64,000 nt of DNA from Citrobacter telavivensis. Lineage in GTDB: Bacteria; Pseudomonadota; Gammaproteobacteria; Enterobacterales; Enterobacteriaceae. The stretch's first letter is position 1; each line of letters begins with the position of its first letter. The stretch covers positions 682,001-746,000 of the forward strand of contig CP045205.1 of the NCBI GenBank assembly GCA_009363175.1, written 5' to 3'. Shown in pieces: positions 1-7,592 of the stretch. Under the pieces are notes generated by a model. That model had not been told where the DNA came from. It worked only from the letters and a program-made list of their open reading frames with translations, and did no database searches. The translations under genes were made by a program, and so were the position numbers.

Positions 1-419
1 AGTTGGTAAAGCGTGTTGAAGGGCAGGAACTGGATCCCGCTGCGTTGATAAATCGCGCATTTACCGAGCTGTTCCTGCGCGCGCTGCATCACTCCCGTGG
101 TGCGGCTGTCACGGTAGGAAACCGGTAGTCCGACACGTTGACCTTGTTTATCGAGCAGGACATAGTCCACGCCCCAGGTATCAATACCGATACTGTCAAT
201 GCGGATACCTTCATCGCAGACTTTTTCCAGACCCAGGCGGATGGCGTCTTCGAGGCTGTCGAGATCCCAGGTGTCGAAACCGTCCTGCTTTTGCAGGCAG
301 TTAACGAAGCGGTGAATTTCACGCAGCGTCAGGGTGCGATGTTCACTGTCATAGCGCGCCAGCATTACGCGTCCGCTGGAGGCGCCAAGATCGACAGCGA
401 CACAATGGCGAAAAGTCAT
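1..419 (-). CDS. rhaB: L-rhamnulokinase RhaB, N-terminal part (runs off left edge)
   Basis: RhaB phosphorylates L-rhamnulose with ATP in rhamnose catabolism; it is an FGGY-family sugar kinase. Only the first 139 codons are inside the window and the frame is open to base 1. The protein begins MTFRHCVAVDLGASSGRVML, containing the DLGASSGR phosphate-binding loop, and later shows IDTWGVDYVLLD and FLPFNTLYQL, all matching E. coli RhaB. The ATG is at 417-419. It is divergent from rhaS, the normal rhaBAD/rhaSR arrangement. No frameshift is visible in the part that can be read. Confidence 0.95.
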   Translation of the reverse strand, partial: MTFRHCVAVDLGASSGRVMLARYDSEHRTLTLREIHRFVNCLQKQDGFDTWDLDSLEDAIRLGLEKVCDEGIRIDSIGIDTWGVDYVLLDKQGQRVGLPVSYRDSRTTGVMQRAQEQLGKCAIYQRSGIQFLPFNTLYQ

Positions 420-719
420 AGTGAGGTCCTTCTGAGTTTCATTAAGCCCAGTCTAGAAAACCTCGTCATGGCTCACCTTCTTGTTACTGACAGGCAAAAT
501 TGGCCGCTGGCAAGAAAGCAAAGGTGAACGTGATAACGTTCACAGTTTCCGGTAATAAGCGCGATATCCCCTGATGTGACGCCGTCCGCATTTCCGGATC
601 TTTCCCGTCTTTTCTTGAAAAATTGACCCTGTTTGCACGGTTTCGTGTCAAAAATTTAAGGTGAGGTGGCTAACCCTTAATTACTATTTCTGACATGTTC
701 ATTTGACCCGGATGCCATC
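420..719. promoter_or_regulatory. rhaB-rhaS divergent control region
   Basis: Non-coding 300-bp region between rhaB and rhaS. Towards rhaB it keeps the E. coli PrhaBAD layout. A CRP-like site CGTGA-TAACGT-TCACA lies at 529-544. Two segments read on the minus strand, 509-525 and 482-501, resemble the E. coli RhaS half-sites; the second keeps CCTGTCAGTAAC. The rhaSR side (about 560-719) should hold the RhaR site and rhaS promoter, but I could not place them precisely. Identity of the sites rests on similarity to E. coli, not on a scan. Confidence 0.75.
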
Positions 720-1556
720 ATGACCGTACTGCACAGCGTGGATTTTTTTCCATCAGGTAAAGCGCCCGTGGCCATCGAGCCCCGGCTACCGCAGCCTGCT
801 TTTCCAGAGCATCATCATGATTTTCATGAAATTGTGATTGTGGAACATGGCACCGGTATTCATGTGTTCAATGGGCAGCCCTATACCATCAGCGGCGGTA
901 CGGTTTGCTTTGTCCGCGACCATGACCGGCACTTGTATGAACATACGGACAATCTTTGCCTGACCAATGTGCTCTACCGCTCGCCCGATGCGTTCCGCTT
1001 CCTGGCCGGACTGGATCAACTGCTGCCGCAGGAACAGGATGGCGTGTATCCCTCCCACTGGCGGGTAAATCAGGGTGCGCTGCAACAGGTGCGTCAACTG
1101 GTGGCAAAAATGGAACAGGATGGCGATGAGAGCGATCTCCCCGGCGTGGCCAATCGTGAAATTCTGTTTATGCAGTTGCTGGTGCTGCTACGCAAAAGTA
1201 GCCTGATGGAAGGGGCGGAAAATAACGATGCACGGCTGAATCATCTGATGGCCTGGCTGGAAGATCATTTTGCGGAAGAAGTGTGCTGGGAGGCGCTGGC
1301 CGGTAGGTTCTCGCTGTCCCTGCGCACATTGCATCGCCAGTTGAAGCAACAGACCGGATTGACGCCGCAGCGCTATCTCAACCGTCTGCGTTTAATCAAG
1401 GCCCGCCATCTGTTACGTCATAGCGATGAAAGCGTCACGGAGATCGCCTATCGCTGCGGTTTCGGCGACAGTAACCACTTTTCGACCCTGTTTCGCCGTG
1501 AATTTGACTGGTCGCCGCGCGACATCCGCCAGGGACGGGATGCGTTACTTCAGTAA
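720..1556 (+). CDS. rhaS: rhamnose transcriptional activator RhaS
   Basis: AraC-family activator that binds L-rhamnose and switches on rhaBAD and rhaT. At 278 aa it has the same length as E. coli RhaS. The N-terminal cupin has the histidine-rich FPEHHHDFHEIVIVEHG segment (about residues 28-44). The C-terminal double helix-turn-helix (about 170-275) includes LSLRTLHRQLKQQTG and IAYRCGFGDSNHFSTLFRREF. It is first in the rhaSR unit; rhaR follows after an intervening REP element. The ATG start coincides with the E. coli start. Confidence 0.97.
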   Translation: MTVLHSVDFFPSGKAPVAIEPRLPQPAFPEHHHDFHEIVIVEHGTGIHVFNGQPYTISGGTVCFVRDHDRHLYEHTDNLCLTNVLYRSPDAFRFLAGLDQLLPQEQDGVYPSHWRVNQGALQQVRQLVAKMEQDGDESDLPGVANREILFMQLLVLLRKSSLMEGAENNDARLNHLMAWLEDHFAEEVCWEALAGRFSLSLRTLHRQLKQQTGLTPQRYLNRLRLIKARHLLRHSDESVTEIAYRCGFGDSNHFSTLFRREFDWSPRDIRQGRDALLQ

Positions 1557-1613
1557 CGCGAATACTATCAACGTTTTTCGCCGCCAAATTGCTGATAATC
1601 ATCGATCTGTGAT

Positions 1614-1697
1614 GCCGGATGGCGACGCGGTGGCGTCTTATCCGGCCTACGTGTTCACGTAATTTGTAGGCCGGATAAGGCGAAGCCGCCATCCGGC
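1614..1697. repeat. BIME: two inverted REP units between rhaS and rhaR
   Basis: Two REP (PU) sequences face each other: GCCGGATGGCG...CTTATCCGGC and then GTAGGCCGGATAAGGCG...GCCATCCGGC. The element fills almost the whole rhaS-rhaR gap and cuts the reading frame that corresponds to the N-terminal extension of the long E. coli RhaR annotation. It can fold in the rhaSR transcript. Confidence 0.9.
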
Positions 1698-1710
1698 AAG
1701 GAATATTCTG

Positions 1711-2559
1711 GTGGCGAATCAACTGATTCTTCTAAAAGACGACTTCTTTGCGAATGCCGGGCAGGCCGTCGCCGTTGCCGATCGCTATCCGCAGGATGTG
1801 TTTGCCGAACATACGCATGATTTCTGTGAGCTGGTGATTGTCTGGCGAGGCAATGGTCTGCATGTGCTGAACGACCGTCCCTATCGCATCACCCGTGGCG
1901 ATCTGTTTTATATTCGTGCCGAAGACAAGCACTCCTATACCTCCGTTAATGACCTCGTGTTGCAAAACATCATCTATTGCCCGGAGCGGCTAAAGCTGAA
2001 CCTGGGCTGGGAGGGGGCGATTCCCGGATTTAACGGCACGCCGCGGCAGCCGCACTGGCGGCTGGGCAGTGCTGGAATGACGCAGGCGCGCCAGGTGATA
2101 AGCCAGATTGAGCATGAAAGTAACCAGCACGATCCGCTCGCTAACGAGATGGCAGAGCTGCTCTTTGGCCAGCTGGTAATGACGCTGAAGCGCCATCGCT
2201 ATGCCACCGACACGCTGCCAGCGACCTCCAGCGAAACGCTGCTGGATAAACTGATTACCGCGCTGGCCGCCAGTCTGGAACGTCCGTTTGCGCTGGATAC
2301 CTTTTGCTGCCGGGAGGCGTGCAGCGAACGCGTGCTGCGTCAGCAGTTTCGTAGTCAGACCGGGATGACGATTAACCAGTATCAGCGTCAGGTTCGCGTC
2401 TGCCATGCGCAATATCTTCTTCAGCACAGCCGTCTGATGATCGGTGAAATTTCGATGAAGTGTGGATTTGAGGACAGTAACTACTTTTCTGTGGTGTTCA
2501 CGCGGGAAACCGGGATGACGCCCAGTCAGTGGCGTCATCTCAGTAACTCAAGTGATTAG
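1711..2559 (+). CDS. rhaR: rhamnose transcriptional activator RhaR
   Basis: AraC-family regulator that responds to L-rhamnose and activates rhaSR. The 282-aa frame starts with GTG (VANQLILLKDDFF) and matches the shorter form of E. coli RhaR. It has an N-terminal cupin (FAEHTHDFCELVIVWRGNG) and C-terminal HTHs (SERVLRQQFRSQTGMT, MKCGFEDSNYFSVVFTRE). The longer E. coli start has a homologous stretch here at 1540-1608 (MRYFSNANTINVF), but it is interrupted by the REP element and a stop near 1660, so GTG 1711 is the only workable start. The stop overlaps the rhaT stop by 4 bp, convergent. Confidence 0.93.
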   Translation: MANQLILLKDDFFANAGQAVAVADRYPQDVFAEHTHDFCELVIVWRGNGLHVLNDRPYRITRGDLFYIRAEDKHSYTSVNDLVLQNIIYCPERLKLNLGWEGAIPGFNGTPRQPHWRLGSAGMTQARQVISQIEHESNQHDPLANEMAELLFGQLVMTLKRHRYATDTLPATSSETLLDKLITALAASLERPFALDTFCCREACSERVLRQQFRSQTGMTINQYQRQVRVCHAQYLLQHSRLMIGEISMKCGFEDSNYFSVVFTRETGMTPSQWRHLSNSSD

Positions 2560-3590
2560 CTTGCCATGCCCAGACCGACAATGTTGGCGGCGATGATGAT
2601 CACTACGCATCCCAGACTCAGTACGCTGACGGGACGACGCCCGGCGTTGTTCCACTCTTTCAGCACCAGACCGACGATACCACCGCACAGCACGTAGAAA
2701 CTCATGTGCAGCATCCAACTGATGTAGTCATATTGCGCCGGAATGCGCGCGTGGCCCCAGGCGTAGAAGAAGAATTGCAGATACCACATCAGGCCACCCA
2801 GCGCGGACAGCAGCACGTTGGTGATGATAAGCGATTTTGCCAGCGAGAAGTCGGCTTTTACCGACAGGTTCTTCACTTTTGCCAGACGAACAAAACAGAA
2901 GCCCAGGTTGACCAGCGCGCCGCCGCCCATGATCACCACGTAGCTTGGCAGCGCGACATACAGCGGGTCTACACCCAGCGCCGCGGCTGCTTCATGCATC
3001 GGCTTCGCGGCGTTCATCGCAAACGACATGCCTGCGGAGAAAATCCCGCACATCACCGCCAGCAGTAGCCCTTTTTTCAGGTTGAAATCTTCGGCTTTGA
3101 TGCCCATTTTGCGCTCTTTGAGCTGGCCCGCACGGGTGACAATCCCGACGCCAATCAGCGCAACCAGTACCCCGAGCAGGGTCATCCGCCCGCCTTCGGT
3201 GTTAATCAGCACATCAAAGTTGCCGTTGATGATAGGGGTCATCAGCGTACCGACAATCAGCGTGATGCCAATGGCAATGCCAATCCCCATCGACATGCCG
3301 AGGTAGCGCATGGTCAGGCCGTAGTTGATATTACCAATGCCCCACATTGCGCCGAACAGGAACACCGGAAGCAGAGTGGAGAGGTTGAAAGAACTGTAGT
3401 AGGCCCAGAAGTTGGGCAGCAGCATGGCGCTGATGGTCCAGGGAAGAATCAGCCAGGAGACAATCCCGCCGACCGACCACATGGTTTCCCATGACCACTG
3501 TTTCACTTGTTTGAACGGGGCATAGAAACAGGCTGCACTGGCCGCGCCTATCAAATGCCAAAAAATACCCATCGTAATCGCGTTACTCAT
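2556..3590 (-). CDS. rhaT: L-rhamnose:proton symporter RhaT
   Basis: Inner-membrane permease importing L-rhamnose with H+. It is 344 aa, the length of E. coli RhaT, with about ten hydrophobic helices and near-identical sequence (MSNAITMGIFWHLIGAASAA at the N-terminus; FFYAWGHARIPAQYDYISW near residue 275). Transcribed towards rhaR and ending inside its stop region, so the two transcripts are convergent. RhaS-dependent activation is known for the E. coli gene; I did not place a site here. Confidence 0.97.
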   Translation of the reverse strand: MSNAITMGIFWHLIGAASAACFYAPFKQVKQWSWETMWSVGGIVSWLILPWTISAMLLPNFWAYYSSFNLSTLLPVFLFGAMWGIGNINYGLTMRYLGMSMGIGIAIGITLIVGTLMTPIINGNFDVLINTEGGRMTLLGVLVALIGVGIVTRAGQLKERKMGIKAEDFNLKKGLLLAVMCGIFSAGMSFAMNAAKPMHEAAAALGVDPLYVALPSYVVIMGGGALVNLGFCFVRLAKVKNLSVKADFSLAKSLIITNVLLSALGGLMWYLQFFFYAWGHARIPAQYDYISWMLHMSFYVLCGGIVGLVLKEWNNAGRRPVSVLSLGCVVIIIAANIVGLGMAS

Positions 3591-3783
3591 TACATCATCC
3601 TCATTGTTTTTATCGTCGTTTCTACCCTTCCGACGTCATGAGTTTAAAAATTGCGCAGATGTATAACCTTTTGCCGATTGCCGCGATTTTTCCTTTCTGG
3701 CAAAGGCCCGGTTAAGTGGGTGATATGGCTCACATAATCAACAATAGACGTAAAGGTAATAACCTTATAAAAAGTACGGCATT

Positions 3784-3802
3784 GATAATCATTTTCAATA
3801 TC
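3784..3802. promoter_or_regulatory. Fur box upstream of sodA
   Basis: GATAATCATTTTCAATATC matches the 19-bp Fur consensus at 15 of 19 positions and lies about 75 bp before the sodA start. Iron repression of sodA by Fur is established in E. coli. The rest of the rhaT-sodA gap (3591-3876) should also hold the sodA promoter and SoxS/ArcA sites, which I could not locate confidently. Confidence 0.8.
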
Positions 3803-3876
3803 ATTTAATTAACTATAATGAACCAACTGCTTACGCGGCGTTAACACCCGGCCGCTCGACAATAATGGAGATGAAT

Positions 3877-4497
3877 ATGAGTTATACACTGCCATCCCTG
3901 CCGTACGCTTATGATGCGCTGGAACCGCACTTCGATAAGCAGACGATGGAAATCCACCATACCAAACACCACCAGACCTATGTAAACAACGCCAACGCGG
4001 CGCTGGAAAGTCTTCCTGAATTCGCTAACCTGTCTGCGGAAGAGCTGATCGCTAAACTGGATCAGGTACCGGCCGACAAAAAAACCGTTCTGCGTAACAA
4101 CGCGGGCGGTCACGCTAACCACAGCCTGTTCTGGAAAGGCCTGAAAAAGGGCACGACCCTGCAGGGCGATCTGAAAGCGGCTATCGAACGTGATTTCGGC
4201 TCCGTTGATAACTTCAAAGCAGAGTTTGAAAAAGCTGCTGCAACCCGTTTCGGTTCTGGCTGGGCCTGGCTGGTGCTGAAAGGCGATAAACTGGCGGTCG
4301 TTTCTACCGCAAACCAGGATTCCCCGCTGATGGGTGAAGCGATTTCTGGCGCTTCCGGCTTCCCGATTGTGGGTCTGGACGTGTGGGAACACGCTTACTA
4401 CCTGAAATTCCAGAACCGTCGCCCGGACTACATCAAAGAGTTCTGGAACGTGGTGAACTGGGACGAAGCGGCTGCGCGTTTCGCGGCGAAAAAATAA
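3877..4497 (+). CDS. sodA: manganese superoxide dismutase SodA
   Basis: Cytoplasmic Mn-SOD that dismutates superoxide to H2O2 and O2. It is 206 aa, as in E. coli. The metal ligands are visible: His27 (MEIHHTKHH), the His of GGHANHSLFW, and Asp/His of DVWEHAYYLKF. The frame also has upstream ATGs at 3865 and 3871, but MSYTLPS at 3877 is preceded by GGAG at 3867-3870 with good spacing and matches the family start. A Fur box lies upstream and a terminator follows. Confidence 0.97.
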   Translation: MSYTLPSLPYAYDALEPHFDKQTMEIHHTKHHQTYVNNANAALESLPEFANLSAEELIAKLDQVPADKKTVLRNNAGGHANHSLFWKGLKKGTTLQGDLKAAIERDFGSVDNFKAEFEKAAATRFGSGWAWLVLKGDKLAVVSTANQDSPLMGEAISGASGFPIVGLDVWEHAYYLKFQNRRPDYIKEFWNVVNWDEAAARFAAKK

Positions 4498-4528
4498 GTC
4501 TTATTTAACAAGACGTAGCGTTTGTATG

Positions 4529-4559
4529 ACCCCGTCGGCGCGGCCGGTGGGGTTTTTTT
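4529..4559 (+). terminator. intrinsic terminator of sodA
   Basis: CCCCGTCGGC pairs with GCCGGTGGGG (GT/TG wobbles in the stem), followed by seven T, about 30 bp after the sodA stop. Confidence 0.9.
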
Positions 4560-4615
4560 GTGATCAAAATCAAATCAAAAACAGCGATCCACAAAAAATG
4601 AAACATTGTTTTGTT
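4559..4615 (+). promoter_or_regulatory. CRP-like site and KdgR operator of kdgT
   Basis: TGTGA-TCAAAA-TCAAA at 4559-4574 fits a CRP site. AAATGAAACATTGTTTTGTT at 4596-4615 fits the KdgR operator pattern (AATGAAAC-ATTGTTTT type). Together they predict cAMP-CRP activation and KdgR repression of kdgT, as known for the kdg regulon. Confidence 0.75.
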
Positions 4616-4690
4616 ATGTGGTTGGGATCACTTTTATTATTGTGCTGAATGTCTATCGTTGACACATCTTTACATCGGAAGGTGATGGAA

Positions 4691-5674
4691 ATGCAGATTA
4701 AACGCACGATAGAAAAAATCCCTGGCGGCATGATGCTCGTCCCTCTGTTCCTGGGCGCGTTGTGTCACACGTTCTCTCCCGACGCGGGGAAATATTTTGG
4801 CTCATTCACCAACGGGATGATCACCGGTACGGTGCCGATTCTGGCCGTGTGGTTTTTCTGCATGGGGGCCTCCATCAAGCTGAGCGCAACGGGTACCGTC
4901 CTGCGTAAGTCTGGAACGCTGGTGGTGACCAAAATTGCTGTGGCGTGGGTGGTGGCGGCGATTGCCTCGCGGATTATCCCTGAACATGGCGTGGAGGTAG
5001 GATTCTTTGCCGGGCTGTCGACACTGGCGCTGGTTGCGGCAATGGACATGACCAACGGTGGGCTGTACGCGTCGATCATGCAGCAGTACGGCACCAAAGA
5101 AGAGGCCGGGGCATTTGTCCTGATGTCGCTGGAATCTGGCCCGCTGATGACGATGATCATCCTCGGTACGGCCGGGATTGCGTCGTTTGAACCGCATGTT
5201 TTTGTCGGCGCGGTGCTGCCATTCCTGGTGGGCTTCACGCTGGGTAATCTGGACCCTGAGCTGCGCGAGTTCTTCAGTAAAGCGGTACAGACGCTGATCC
5301 CCTTCTTCGCCTTTGCGCTGGGCAACACCATCGATCTGAGCGTGATTGCGCAGACCGGTCTGTTGGGCATTCTGTTGGGTGTGGCGGTGATTATCGTGAC
5401 CGGTATTCCGCTGATCGTTGCCGATAAACTGATCGGCGGCGGCGACGGTACGGCAGGGATTGCCGCTTCCAGCTCAGCAGGTGCGGCGGTGGCGACACCG
5501 GTACTGATCGCAGAAATGGTGCCCGCATTTAAACCGATGGCGCCGGCGGCAACCTCGCTGGTGGCAACCTCGGTGATTGTGACGTCAATCCTTGTGCCAA
5601 TTATCACCTCTGTCTGGTCGAAGAAGGTCAAAGCGAAAGCGGCGGCAATCGAAATCCAACATGCTGTAAAATAA
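4691..5674 (+). CDS. kdgT: 2-keto-3-deoxygluconate permease KdgT
   Basis: Inner-membrane proton symporter for 2-keto-3-deoxygluconate (KDG), an intermediate of pectin and hexuronate breakdown. It is 327 aa with about ten hydrophobic segments, nearly identical to E. coli KdgT (MQIKRTIEKIPGGMMLVPLF; SSSAGAAVATPVLIAEMVP). The frame extends upstream to an ATG at 4649, but 4691 matches the family start and follows GGAAGGTGATGGAA. A KdgR-like operator precedes it. A gene for a KDG-aldolase-like protein lies convergent downstream, which may be a functional pairing. Confidence 0.95.
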   Translation: MQIKRTIEKIPGGMMLVPLFLGALCHTFSPDAGKYFGSFTNGMITGTVPILAVWFFCMGASIKLSATGTVLRKSGTLVVTKIAVAWVVAAIASRIIPEHGVEVGFFAGLSTLALVAAMDMTNGGLYASIMQQYGTKEEAGAFVLMSLESGPLMTMIILGTAGIASFEPHVFVGAVLPFLVGFTLGNLDPELREFFSKAVQTLIPFFAFALGNTIDLSVIAQTGLLGILLGVAVIIVTGIPLIVADKLIGGGDGTAGIAASSSAGAAVATPVLIAEMVPAFKPMAPAATSLVATSVIVTSILVPIITSVWSKKVKAKAAAIEIQHAVK

Positions 5675-5683
5675 AACAATAAT

Positions 5684-5717
5684 GCCGGATAGCACTGCGC
5701 TTATCCGGCCTTTTTTT
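5684..5717 (+). terminator. REP-derived hairpin terminator of kdgT
   Basis: GCCGGATA and TTATCCGGC form an arm-to-arm hairpin followed by seven T, directly after the kdgT stop. It is a REP sequence that can act as an intrinsic terminator. Confidence 0.85.
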
Positions 5718-5727
5718 GCATCATAAA

Positions 5728-5754
5728 AAGGCCTGGTGAATCTCACCAGGCCTT
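5728..5754 (-). terminator. bidirectional terminator between kdgT and the aldolase gene
   Basis: Perfect 12-bp stem AAGGCCTGGTGA / TCACCAGGCCTT with a 3-nt loop. Read leftward it is followed by TTTTTATG, so it serves mainly the minus-strand aldolase gene. Confidence 0.88.
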
Positions 5755-5759
5755 GTCTT

Positions 5760-6650
5760 TTAACGACCAAAGACCTCATCAATTGTCCGGCAGTCGTGTT
5801 CGTTCAACTCGCCGCCCGCATTACGTGAAACCCCGCTGCAATAGCCGAACTTCCGCGATACCACCGTCTTGATGGTGGTGACGAAATCTTCGCCGATGGC
5901 ATAAATCGACATATAGACGCCAATTTTCTGCTGAATGTCGCGCAGGGCCGCCAGGTCTCCGGCTTTGAACGCTTCACGCGCGCTGACAAACAGTTCCGGC
6001 ATAACGTTGTTGAGTCCGGAGATAATCCCCGCCCCGCCAGCCAGCAGGTTAGGAATGAAATACTCGTCATAGCCTGAGAGTACGGCAAAATCGTCACGTA
6101 CGGCCTGGGTTGCCTCGATCATTCTACGGGTATGCGACTGACAGTCGACGGTATCTTTGATCCCGGCAAAGTTAGGGAACTCGCTGGCAAGTTGGGCGAC
6201 CAGATCCGGCGTTAAATCGCTGCCGGTGCGTGGCGGGAAGTTGTAGGCGAACCATTTCCCGCTGAGCTTTTGCCCCAACTGGCGGAAGTAGCTCAGCAAC
6301 TGCTTCGGCGTTTGGCCGTAGTAATACGGCGGCAGAACCATCACTGCATCGTAGCCTGTGCGATACGCTTCCTGCGCCATCCGTAATACATCGTGGATGC
6401 AGGTGGAGGAGACGTTAGCCACCATCTTCAATGAGCTCATGGCGCGCGCCTCGCGAATCAACAGCAAGCGTTCGTCAAGAGTGAAGGACGCGAACTCCCC
6501 GATACTGCCCATCAGCAAAATCACGTCGATTTTTGCCTCAGTCAGGCGTTGAAGGTGTTGGCTCAGACCGTTGAGATCGATATTACCATCCTGATCCATT
6601 GGCGTAATGGAGGGGCACCAGACGCCAGCAAACTGCGTTTGACCTGTCAC
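5760..6650 (-). CDS. DapA/NanA-family aldolase, KDG-aldolase-like
   Basis: A 296-aa class I aldolase/lyase of the dihydrodipicolinate synthase superfamily (TIM barrel). Key residues are present: Schiff-base Lys165 in GIKDT, Tyr136 in the YNFPPRTG region, and GSIGE (48-52) in place of the usual GTTGE. The exact substrate is unknown. Members such as YagE/YjhH cleave 2-keto-3-deoxygluconate, and the convergent neighbour is the KDG permease kdgT, so a sugar-acid aldolase is more likely than a lysine-pathway enzyme. The start is GTG with AAGGAG about 8 bp upstream. E. coli K-12 lacks a gene at this position. Confidence 0.8.
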   Translation of the reverse strand: MTGQTQFAGVWCPSITPMDQDGNIDLNGLSQHLQRLTEAKIDVILLMGSIGEFASFTLDERLLLIREARAMSSLKMVANVSSTCIHDVLRMAQEAYRTGYDAVMVLPPYYYGQTPKQLLSYFRQLGQKLSGKWFAYNFPPRTGSDLTPDLVAQLASEFPNFAGIKDTVDCQSHTRRMIEATQAVRDDFAVLSGYDEYFIPNLLAGGAGIISGLNNVMPELFVSAREAFKAGDLAALRDIQQKIGVYMSIYAIGEDFVTTIKTVVSRKFGYCSGVSRNAGGELNEHDCRTIDEVFGR

Positions 6651-6803
6651 GTTGTTGACTCCTTATTATGAAATGGCGTTTCAAAATCCCTTCAATAGAT
6701 AGCATGGATAGTTGCGCATCGTGTGAACCTTGCTCTCATTTTGCGCGGTTGAGGTAAAATAATTGTGGTTAAATAAGGCAAATTTATCGGGGAGAGGGAC
6801 CAG

Positions 6804-7478
6804 ATGCGATATCCAGTAGACGTGTTCAGCGGCAAGATTCAGGACTACGCGGGAAGCCGCCCCAGTGCGATTGGCAAAATTCAGGTCGATGGCGAACTGA
6901 TGCTGACGGAACTGGGCCTGGAAGGCGATGAACAGGCAGAAACGAAAATCCACGGCGGGCCCGATCGTGCGCTGTGCCATTATCCACGCGAGCATTATCT
7001 GTACTGGGCGCGCGAGTTCCCGGAGCAGGCGGATCAATTCGTGGCGCCGGCTTTTGGTGAGAACCTCTCTACCGATGGCCTGACGGAACAAAATGTCTAT
7101 ATCGGCGATATTTTCCGTTGGGGCGAGGCGCTGATTCAGGTCACGCAGCCGCGTTCACCGTGCTTCAAGCTCAATTTCCACTTTGGGATCGGCGATATGG
7201 CGAGCCTGATGCAGAACTGCGGCAAAACGGGCTGGCTGTGCAGCGTGGTTGCTCCAGGCATGGTATCAGCCGATGCGCCACTGGAGCTGGTCTCCCGGGT
7301 TAGCGACGTCAGCGTGCAGGAGGCTGTTGCCATTGCCTGGCATATGCCTTTTGACGATGAACAGTATCACCGTTTGCTGTCAGCGGCGGGGCTGTCGAAG
7401 AGCTGGACGCGAACGATGCAAAAGCGCCGACTGAGCGGCACAATCGAAGACCAGTCACGTCGTTTGTGGGGTAAATAA
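6804..7478 (+). CDS. yiiM: YiiM, MOSC-domain 6-hydroxylaminopurine resistance protein
   Basis: A 224-aa MOSC-domain protein matching E. coli YiiM, a molybdenum-cofactor enzyme that helps detoxify N-hydroxylated base analogues. Visible family motifs are KIHGGPDRALCHYP (about 48-61), GENLSTDGL and the conserved cysteine in QPRSPCFKLN (about 115-124). A GGGGAGAGGGA ribosome site precedes the ATG. It ends before a REP pair shared with cpxA. Confidence 0.93.
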   Translation: MRYPVDVFSGKIQDYAGSRPSAIGKIQVDGELMLTELGLEGDEQAETKIHGGPDRALCHYPREHYLYWAREFPEQADQFVAPAFGENLSTDGLTEQNVYIGDIFRWGEALIQVTQPRSPCFKLNFHFGIGDMASLMQNCGKTGWLCSVVAPGMVSADAPLELVSRVSDVSVQEAVAIAWHMPFDDEQYHRLLSAAGLSKSWTRTMQKRRLSGTIEDQSRRLWGK

Positions 7479-7506
7479 ACGCCGCTATCTGGCAACCGAA
7501 AAAATG

Positions 7507-7585
7507 CCTGATGGCGCTCGCTTATCCGACCTACCGTTCGTGGAGATTTGTAGGCCGGATAAGGCGTTTACGCCGCCATCCGGCA
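7507..7585. repeat. BIME between yiiM and cpxA
   Basis: Two inverted REP-type units (GCCTGATGGCG...CTTATCCG and GTAGGCCGGATAAGGCG...GCCATCCGGC) occupy the space between the convergent ends of yiiM and cpxA and may end both transcripts. Confidence 0.88.
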
Positions 7586-7592
7586 CAATCCG

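Noticed and set aside
1426..1662. 78-codon plus-strand frame over the rhaS end and REP
   Set aside because: Contains a relic of the RhaR N-terminal extension but ends in the REP; not a gene by itself. Reported under the RhaR finding.
4765..5679. 304-codon antisense frame opposite kdgT
   Set aside because: Low-complexity Ser/Thr/Pro-type translation typical of the complementary strand of a membrane protein gene; kdgT is clearly the real gene.
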